Positions 58,306-64,000 of a DNA stretch of 64,000 nucleotides are shown here, in pieces; position 1 is the stretch's first letter; the number at the start of each line of letters is the position of its first letter. Under the pieces are notes generated by a model that ran no database searches, was not told where the DNA came from, and was given only the letters and a program-made list of their open reading frames with translations. The DNA is taken from positions 748,418 through 812,417 of the forward strand of contig NZ_KZ119600.1 in the NCBI RefSeq assembly GCF_002153425.1, given 5' to 3'. A program made the translations under genes and the position numbers. The stretch is from Litchfieldia alkalitelluris. GTDB taxonomy: Bacteria; Bacillota; Bacilli; Bacillales; Salisediminibacteriaceae.

Positions 58306-60238
58306 GAGACTGTCGATTAACTCATAATAATCTCCTATTTCACATACTTTTTTCATTAACTCATCACTTTCCTCCATATCTAAGGTAAAATTAAGACAAA
58401 TCTTATATATGGAGTGATCGTGATGGCTCATATTCAATATAAAACATTTGGTCAGTTGTCTTTCGCAGATTATGAAGTTTTCTCTTCAGTCCCTTCCCAT
58501 CCTTTCTGGAGCCGAGTAGAACAAGTGATTGACTTTTCCTTTGCAGATGAACTCTGTGCATCCTTGTATTCCTCTAAAGGACAACGTCCTTATGCTCCTT
58601 CTCTTAAATTAAAGATTCATTTTGCTCAACGCTATCACAATTACTCTGATCGTGAAATGGAAGTGGCCATTCTTTATCATCTACATATAAAACGTTTTTT
58701 GGGAGTGCCCGTTGCTTTTAACGGTTTCGACCATAGTACCTTAGGGCTCGATCGAGATCGCATGGGTTCTGCCCTATTTGATGCGTGTCACCACCACATT
58801 CTTTCCCAAGCTTTAGACAAAGGGCTGTGGGGGAAAGAAGATGATCGTTGGCTTATTGATTCCTTTCATACGTATGCTAACATTGCCAAAGTAGGGTCGT
58901 ATCGCTTAATCCAACAAGGAATCCTTCAAATTATTCATCACATCGAACGTACATATCCAAAGCTGTATACCTATCTTCAAAAGGATTGTGCACTCAAAAG
59001 CTTTATGAAGCCACTCTCGGATCAAATACCTGAAAAGCGACGATTGGTATTATTTAGTCGCCTGGTGGTGGAAGCCTATAGCCTGTTACATTGGCTAGAA
59101 AATGAAAAAGTAAAACCTATATTCTGGACATGGAAGAAATCAAAACAACAACTTCGTTGTTTGGAACTTCAAGCCATTCTCTATCAAATTTTACAGGAAA
59201 ACACTAAATCAATTGATCAGGATAAGCACGAAGGGGCCGAACAGGGACAACCCCAGTACCAAGAATTATCAAAAAAAGAAAAACCAAAAGATCGAATTCG
59301 AAGTGCCTATGATCCAGAAATTCGGAGTGGATATAAATCGAAATCCTTGAAGTTTACCGGAGATAAAATCCAAGTCTTAGAGTCGAGGGAGAACGGATTA
59401 GTCTTGAATATTGAACCCATTCCAGGCAATGAGTGGGACGGAGAGCGTCTTGGTCCAATGGTGAAAGAAATGATAGGTAGTTACGGAATTGCACCGAAAC
59501 AGCTCATAGGTGATACGGCCTATGGCACAGGTGAAAATCGTCAGAAAATACAAGGAATGAAAATTTTAATGACAGCTCCTATACAAAAATATAAAAATCC
59601 AACGGGGTTATTAGAAAGCGATTGGTTTGTTTATGATGCCAATTTGGATGAGGTCATCTGTCCTCAAGGGTATTCGACTTCTAAGAAAGTGCGAAATAAC
59701 GTAAATCAAGGGAATCAATTCAAATTCGAAGCGAAAACTTGTCAAGTTTGTCCACTATTTGAACAATGTACAACCAATGAAAAAGGTCGTACCGTTTTTA
59801 TCAGTGATTACTATGAAATAATGGAACAAGGAAAATCCTATAATTTAACTGAAGTTGGAAAAGATGCATTAAGGGATCGGTACGATGTGGAAAGAACGAA
59901 TAATGAAGCAGCCAACCATCATGGACTCAGGAAACCAAGAACAAGAGGGAGAGAATCATTAAGGATAACATCTAAATTGACGGCAATGGTTATCAACTTG
60001 AAAATAATGGTGAAGAAATTAGCTGAACCTATAAAGCCTTTTTACCGTTATAAAAAATGCGAAAATCGGATAAAGGCCCCCGTCTGCCCAAATTAGGTAA
60101 ATTAGGACAATATCGAAGGCCTTAAAAAGGGCAGAAAGCATTAAAATAGTGAAACTTTGTGAAAAAACTCAATAAAAGCCAAGAAGTTTGTGAAATAAGG
60201 GATAGAAGTGAAATAAACTACAATAAATCGACAGTCTC
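58306..60238 (+). mobile_element. Complete IS1182-family insertion sequence (1933 bp)
   Basis: 13-bp perfect terminal inverted repeats gagactgtcgatt (58306-58318) and aatcgacagtctc (60226-60238) bound a single transposase gene. gaaat is duplicated at both edges. Intact ends and frame suggest recent insertion. It entered a hairpin repeat unit: joining the flanks restores ccgtagaaattcctcttatt, which matches the neighbouring unit cggagaaattccgcttatt at 60286-60304. Confidence 0.88.
58423..60096 (+). CDS. IS1182-family transposase
   Basis: The 557-residue DDE transposase has an N-terminal DUF772 domain (PYAPSLKLKIHFAQRYHNYSDREMEVAILYHLHIKRFLG, about 50-125) and a C-terminal DDE domain. Candidate catalytic residues are D in WLIDSFH, D in LIGDTAYG and E in DVERTNNEAANHHGLR. 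A cysteine motif CQVCPLFEQCTTNEKGR lies near residue 445. The ATG follows a weak ggag; a GTG three codons earlier is possible. The gene looks intact. Confidence 0.92.
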   Translation: MAHIQYKTFGQLSFADYEVFSSVPSHPFWSRVEQVIDFSFADELCASLYSSKGQRPYAPSLKLKIHFAQRYHNYSDREMEVAILYHLHIKRFLGVPVAFNGFDHSTLGLDRDRMGSALFDACHHHILSQALDKGLWGKEDDRWLIDSFHTYANIAKVGSYRLIQQGILQIIHHIERTYPKLYTYLQKDCALKSFMKPLSDQIPEKRRLVLFSRLVVEAYSLLHWLENEKVKPIFWTWKKSKQQLRCLELQAILYQILQENTKSIDQDKHEGAEQGQPQYQELSKKEKPKDRIRSAYDPEIRSGYKSKSLKFTGDKIQVLESRENGLVLNIEPIPGNEWDGERLGPMVKEMIGSYGIAPKQLIGDTAYGTGENRQKIQGMKILMTAPIQKYKNPTGLLESDWFVYDANLDEVICPQGYSTSKKVRNNVNQGNQFKFEAKTCQVCPLFEQCTTNEKGRTVFISDYYEIMEQGKSYNLTEVGKDALRDRYDVERTNNEAANHHGLRKPRTRGRESLRITSKLTAMVINLKIMVKKLAEPIKPFYRYKKCENRIKAPVCPN

Positions 60239-60243
60239 GAAAT
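60239..60243. other. Right target-site duplication of the IS element (gaaat)
   Basis: Second copy of gaaat, next to the right inverted repeat. Confidence 0.75.
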
Positions 60244-60420
60244 TCCTCTTATTCAATAAATAGCACAAAAAATAGTCATAATAGACGGAGAAATTCCGCT
60301 TATTGATTCAAATCAATTTAAAAAGGGGGAATTTCCTTTGTGTAGGCGGAAAAACTCCCCTTATTTTCCACAAAAGTAGGTGAATGTTGAATTTAAGCGG
60401 AAATTCTCCGCTTATTATTT
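60239..60420. repeat. Short hairpin repeats (cggagaaattccg type, about 51-60 bp pitch)
   Basis: The motif ccgcttatt or a close form recurs at about 60246, 60298, 60358 and 60409. Units form small hairpins such as gcgga / tccgc. The first unit was split by the IS element. Confidence 0.65.
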
Positions 60421-60579
60421 TTCACAGGTAAGGATTAGAATACATGTACATGGCGATAATCCATGTTTATGTTATGAATTTCCAAGAGACCACAAATGGC
60501 ACGAGGATTGTGATCCTTCATGCCATTGTAATAGGAGAGTTATACTGTGAATCGAGCTTAAGTGCTTACTTGCTACGGG

Positions 60580-61360
60580 GCACTTCCGCTTTTCTATGTC
60601 TAGCTCCAGCGCCTACTCGCTGCGGGGCACTTCGTAATGACAACTGAAGTCAAAAAAGCGCGACTTCTAGTTGTCATTCCTCCACTGCCCTACGCTCGTG
60701 ATCATAGGCGCTTCCGCTTTTCTATGTCTAGCTCCAGCGCCTACTCGCTGCGGGGCACTTCGAAATGACAACTGAAGTCAAAAAAGCGCGACTTCTAGTT
60801 GTCATTCCTCCACTGCCCTACGCTCGTGATCATAGGCGCTTCCGCTTTTCTATGTCTAGCTCCAGCGCCTACTCGCTGCGGGGCACTTCGAAATGACAAC
60901 TGAAGTCAAAAAAGCGCGACTTCTAGTTGTCATTCCTCCACTGCCCTACGCTCGTGATCATAGGCGCTTCCGCTTTTCTATGTCTAGCTCCAGCGCCTAC
61001 TCGCTGCGGGGCACTTCGAAATGACAACTGAAGTCAAAAAAGCGCGACTTCTAGTTGTCATTCCTCCACTGCCCTACGCTCGTGATCATAGGCGCTTCCG
61101 CTTTTCTATGTCTAGCTCCAGCGCCTACTCGCTGCGGGGCACTTCGAAATGACAACTGAAGTCAAAAAAGCGCGACTTCTAGTTGTCATTCCTCCACTGC
61201 CCTACGCTCGTGATCATAGGCGCTTCCGCTTTTCTATGTCTAGCTCCAGCGCCTACTCGCTGCGGGGCACTTCGAAATGACAACTGAAGTCAAAAAAGCG
61301 CGACTTCTAGTTGTCATTCCTCCACTGCCCTACGCTCGTGATCATAGGCACTTCCGCTTT
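60580..61360. repeat. 128-bp tandem repeat array (six units)
   Basis: ctagctccagcgcc recurs exactly every 128 bp (60601 to 61241). Units are almost identical. Each contains aatgacaactgaagtc and gacttctagttgtcatt, a 16-bp inverted repeat with one bulge, and aggcgc / gcgcct arms. Short plus-strand frames crossing it are not called as genes. Confidence 0.95.
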
Positions 61361-61365
61361 TCTTA

Positions 61366-61560
61366 TTACCCGCCCATTTTTCTTCTAGTAGTCTGGGTTT
61401 TTCTTGCTTGTTGACTTTGCATCTTATTGTTGTTCTGCAAAGGGTTAGAGTTCGTTTTATTGTTCATTTGGTTCTTTTTCTTATTTGCAAGCTGCTGTTT
61501 AATTGCTTCCTGTAAACTAATTTTTTTCTTAGGTGCTTGTTCCTGTTGTTGCTCGTCCAT
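61366..61560 (-). CDS. Small basic Gln/Asn/Lys-rich protein
   Basis: A 64-residue protein: EQAPKKKISLQEAIKQQLANKKKNQ (helical), then an Asn/Gln/Lys-rich disordered tail ending RKTQTTRRKMGG. aggagg lies 7 nt before this ATG, which is preferred over one two codons upstream. Family not recognised. Could be a nucleic-acid-associated or spore protein; that is a guess from composition. Confidence 0.6.
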   Translation of the reverse strand: MDEQQQEQAPKKKISLQEAIKQQLANKKKNQMNNKTNSNPLQNNNKMQSQQARKTQTTRRKMGG

Positions 61561-61624
61561 TTTCATTCCTCCTGAAGGTTTATTTTAATAGTATAATCTA
61601 TTTTTTCATTTATTTGTGAGTTTT

Positions 61625-62479
61625 TTAAGAGTTCGCTTCAGGCTTTTGCTCTTGATGCAATAACCCATGTACATATTTCCCAATCCATAAGCTAAAAAAT
61701 TTTGTCAGGAATGTAGAGGGATAAAAAAGCATGCTAGTTATTTTTATTACTTTCAACTTATTGAAAAAAAATTCTATACTAAAAAAGGAGAAGGCGGTTA
61801 GTGCAGTGAGTCTCCAACTTTTCAAGTATATATTAATTGTGAATAGTATTGCGTTTAATACACTATAGATGGTTGATAGAAAAACATGACTTCGGTAACG
61901 ATCAGAGAAGATTTTCACATTAAACATACAGGTTTTTAATAGGGATACATGGTAAAAATTTAGTGTAACCGAACAGACAAAAATAGCGAAAAATGTAGTT
62001 AATATTTCTATAACCTTTAGTTCTTTCTCAATAAGTAATTTCCTCCAATATGTTGCAATATTGAAAAAGGTCAGTAAGCCGATAAAGGTGAATGTCGTTT
62101 TCCACCAATAGTGCTTGAATATCTTGTTTTTAACAAAGATTCTCTCAACGGTGGAGAGGAAGAGAGCAACTAGTAGCTTCCACCAAATTGACTTGTTAAA
62201 AACGGAAATAAACAAGCTAGTCGTTGGGACGACAAAAAGCTGTGATACTGTTGATCCAAAAACATTATCGAAGTATCTATTTTTATACAATTTTGGCCTG
62301 TATGCATACGCTTTTGTTACTACTAATACGAAAAATTCAAACACGTAGTTAATGCCAGTAAAAGCTAGGAACAATGGAAGAAGGAAGCGCCTATTCTTTT
62401 GTGAAGTTTTAATAAATGTATAGAGAAGGAAAAGGACGCTTATAAAATTTAAGCTTAGATAGAGAACTCTATTCTTCAT
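61625..62479 (-). CDS. Polytopic membrane protein of unknown function
   Basis: A 284-residue protein with about eight hydrophobic segments, few charged residues between them, many Phe, Lys and Tyr. FEFFVLVVTKAYAYRPKLYKNRYFDNVFGSTVSQLFVVPTT near residue 50-90 resembles CBO0543-like proteins, but I am not sure. Single gene, divergent from hemH. Confidence 0.65.
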   Translation of the reverse strand: MKNRVLYLSLNFISVLFLLYTFIKTSQKNRRFLLPLFLAFTGINYVFEFFVLVVTKAYAYRPKLYKNRYFDNVFGSTVSQLFVVPTTSLFISVFNKSIWWKLLVALFLSTVERIFVKNKIFKHYWWKTTFTFIGLLTFFNIATYWRKLLIEKELKVIEILTTFFAIFVCSVTLNFYHVSLLKTCMFNVKIFSDRYRSHVFLSTIYSVLNAILFTINIYLKSWRLTALTAFSFFSIEFFFNKLKVIKITSMLFYPSTFLTKFFSLWIGKYVHGLLHQEQKPEANS

Positions 62480-62649
62480 TTTGTGAATGCCACCTATAAT
62501 CTAAATTTGTAGAGCTCTATTATAGCTTAACCAACCATTGAGAAAAGATGAGCAAATTTGAGGATTCCATGACCATTTAATAAGGGAAGATGACGAAGTT
62601 CGTCGAATATAATAAACTAGTAACATAACATGGGACTAGGAGATTGAAT

Positions 62650-63612
62650 ATGGAAAAAACTGCAGTATTGTTAGTGAATTTAGGAACTCCAAATGCGCCA
62701 GACACAAAATCAGTTAGAAAGTATTTAAAGGAATTTTTGAGTGATCAACGAGTGATAGATCTACCTCGTTGGAAATGGTTGCCAATATTACATGGTATCG
62801 TACTTCGTTTTCGACCAAAAAAGTCAGCCGAGCTCTATCAATCGATTTGGACGGAGGAAGGTTCGCCACTTTTGGTATATAGCGAGCTTCAAATGGACAA
62901 GCTTCAGCAACGTTTTATAGATGAAGGGGACATCAGAGTGAGGCTTGCCATGACTTATGGACAACCTTCGATTAGAGATGAAGTCGAAAAATTGCATCAG
63001 TGGGGTGTACGTAGATTAGTAGTTGTTCCCTTATATCCTCAATATTCTTCTACTACGACTGCTTCGGTTTGGGACGGTGTGCAGAAAGAGGTTTCTAAGT
63101 GGCGTGATATTCCGGAAGTATCCTTCATTAGAGATTATCCTGATCACCCGAAATATATTGAAGTTTTAAAGAAACGTGTAGAAAATGGTATTGCAGAAAA
63201 TGGAAAACCAGATGCGCTTGTTGTGTCTTATCATGGGATTCCTACAAGATATGTGGAAACGGGCGATGACTATGTGGAGAGGTGCACGGTGACGACTGAA
63301 GCTTTACGTTCCCTTTTTCCAGATATAGAAATCATTCAAAGCTACCAGTCGAAATTTGGGAAAGAGCCTTGGATTGAGCCATCAACCACAGATACGCTTG
63401 TTCGTTTGGCGGAAAAAGGTAAGAGGCATGTTCATATTATGGCACCAGGTTTTGCAGCAGATTGCTTAGAAACACTAGAAGAGCTGGTGGAGGAAAACAA
63501 GGAAGCGTTTATGGAAGCTGGAGGATTGGAATACAGTTATTTACCTGCTCCAAATGATGACTCCTTGTTTATAGATTGTCTGGAGGATCTAGTTAGAAAA
63601 AGGTTAGTTTGA
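62650..63612 (+). CDS. hemH: Ferrochelatase, proteobacterial-type sequence
   Basis: Inserts Fe(II) into a porphyrin in heme synthesis. The 320-residue protein reads LLVNLGTPNAPDTKSVRKYLKEFLSDQRV, ELYQSIWTEEGSPLLVYS, PLYPQYSSTT, SYHGIPTRY...GDDYVERC (catalytic His), FGKEPWIEP and APGFAADCLETLEE. These blocks follow E. coli HemH closely and differ from the usual Bacillus coproporphyrin ferrochelatase. aggag lies 8 nt before the ATG. No hemE or hemY gene is adjacent, so it may be a second, acquired enzyme. Confidence 0.92.
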   Translation: MEKTAVLLVNLGTPNAPDTKSVRKYLKEFLSDQRVIDLPRWKWLPILHGIVLRFRPKKSAELYQSIWTEEGSPLLVYSELQMDKLQQRFIDEGDIRVRLAMTYGQPSIRDEVEKLHQWGVRRLVVVPLYPQYSSTTTASVWDGVQKEVSKWRDIPEVSFIRDYPDHPKYIEVLKKRVENGIAENGKPDALVVSYHGIPTRYVETGDDYVERCTVTTEALRSLFPDIEIIQSYQSKFGKEPWIEPSTTDTLVRLAEKGKRHVHIMAPGFAADCLETLEELVEENKEAFMEAGGLEYSYLPAPNDDSLFIDCLEDLVRKRLV

Positions 63613-63623
63613 GTTTTGGCAGA

Positions 63624-63659
63624 AGAGCAATGGCCTGATGTAGGACATTGCTCTTTTTC
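63624..63659 (+). terminator. Intrinsic terminator of hemH
   Basis: agagcaatg and cattgctct form a stem, followed by ttttt. Confidence 0.85.
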
Positions 63660-63719
63660 AGGTTATGGTATTTCATTAACTATCACATTTGTTTAGAAAG
63701 AAGGTTTTTTTCGAAAAAG

Positions 63720-63745
63720 TGTAACCTTTATTGAACTCGCACGTC
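63720..63745 (+). promoter_or_regulatory. ECF-sigma promoter (TGTAAC - 16 nt - CGTC)
   Basis: TGTAAC at 63720-63725 and CGTC at 63742-63745 with a 16-nt spacer. The -35 box continues as TGTAACCT, as at 8021. It lies 61 nt before the partial gene at the window end. Confidence 0.7.
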
Positions 63746-63806
63746 ATTAGGGAAAATAAAAATCGAGAGATAGTCCACTGGTTTAAGGAAGGAGGGACAC
63801 ATAGCG

Positions 63807-64000
63807 ATGTTTAAGAGCGAGGAAGAAGTCGAGCATAGTCTAAGGCGCTACAATAGCTTACAGTTACCGTTAACAGAAAAAGAAGAAGGGTTGGGAAAAC
63901 TTATGTCTAGTATCGAAAAATCAGAGACTGCTATAAAACGGAGGACAGTCTTTAACAAGTTTAACCCTGTTTTATCTGGCGTACTGCTTGTTCTCATTTT
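63807..64000 (+). CDS. Membrane protein, partial (runs off the window)
   Basis: ATG with aaggaaggaggga 9 nt upstream opens a frame of at least 64 codons: a charged cytosolic N-terminus (MFKSEEEVEHSLRRYNSLQLPLTEKEEG, IEKSETAIKRR) followed by the start of a membrane helix (NPVLSGVLLVLI). The layout resembles anti-sigma or YhfM-like membrane proteins, but too little is present to name it. The ECF promoter suggests an envelope-stress role. Confidence 0.7.
   Translation, partial: MFKSEEEVEHSLRRYNSLQLPLTEKEEGLGKLMSSIEKSETAIKRRTVFNKFNPVLSGVLLVLI

Noticed and set aside
60444-60647. 67-codon frame entering the 128-bp array
   Set aside because: Runs from AT-rich intergenic DNA into the repeat; no ribosome site and no sensible protein sequence.

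Overview
The window looks like a chromosomal segment of a low-GC, endospore-forming Bacillaceae bacterium. The evidence is AGGAGG-type ribosome sites, TTG and GTG starts, a YjcZ-type sporulation microprotein, a HemAT-type aerotaxis receptor, a Bacillus-type 590-residue ThiC, and genera-typical families (PadR, HxlR, DUF4181, DUF2164, CBO0543). No rRNA, tRNA or CRISPR array was seen. The genus cannot be fixed from the window.

Layout. 1-1089: 51-bp tandem hairpin repeats. 1.1-8.9 kb: a flavin monooxygenase, penicillin-binding protein 4, a DsbA-like protein, ribokinase, a YjcZ microprotein, an ABC-2 exporter, and a secreted protein gene cut by an in-frame TAA. The last two each follow a near-perfect ECF-sigma promoter (TGAAAC or TGTAAC, 16 nt, CGTC). 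9.1-9.9 kb: a second hairpin array. 10.0-15.8 kb: a five-gene two-component plus ABC exporter module with the order of the B. subtilis linearmycin-resistance system LnrJKLMN. 15.9-16.3 kb: a thioredoxin-fold gene in which an in-frame TGA replaces the first Cys of CxxC and is followed by a SECIS-like hairpin. 16.8-23.3 kb: serine hydrolase, AraC/GyrI regulator, HemAT, PRC-barrel protein and EamA transporter. 23.7-25.0 kb: the largest hairpin array. 25.1-34.5 kb: PadR operon, small genes, glutamine amidotransferase-like hydrolase, lipoprotein, secreted subtilase, a family of small membrane coiled-coil proteins around an ArsR-type regulator, and a Nudix hydrolase. 34.7-40.0 kb: a nitrate/sulfonate-type ABC transporter with an HxlR regulator, a DUF4242 protein and an acyl-CoA-dehydrogenase-fold enzyme. 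40.2-41.4 kb: another array. 41.7-48.3 kb: mixed metabolic and small genes. 48.5-53.8 kb: an FtsX-type ABC transporter with its two-component system. 54.5-56.9 kb: thiC under a TPP riboswitch. 57.0-61.4 kb: an M50 protease, a complete IS1182-like element inserted into a hairpin repeat, and a 128-bp tandem array. 61.4-64.0 kb: small and membrane proteins, an E. coli-type ferrochelatase, and a gene truncated by the window end behind a third ECF promoter.

Main points. Six intergenic arrays with different hairpin stems share a 51-52 bp pitch, about five turns of B-DNA. Antimicrobial or cell-envelope defence is over-represented: two two-component/ABC modules, an ABC-2 exporter, and three ECF promoters. 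The best candidate for something undescribed is the UxxC thioredoxin-like selenoprotein candidate; a nonsense pseudogene is the main alternative.
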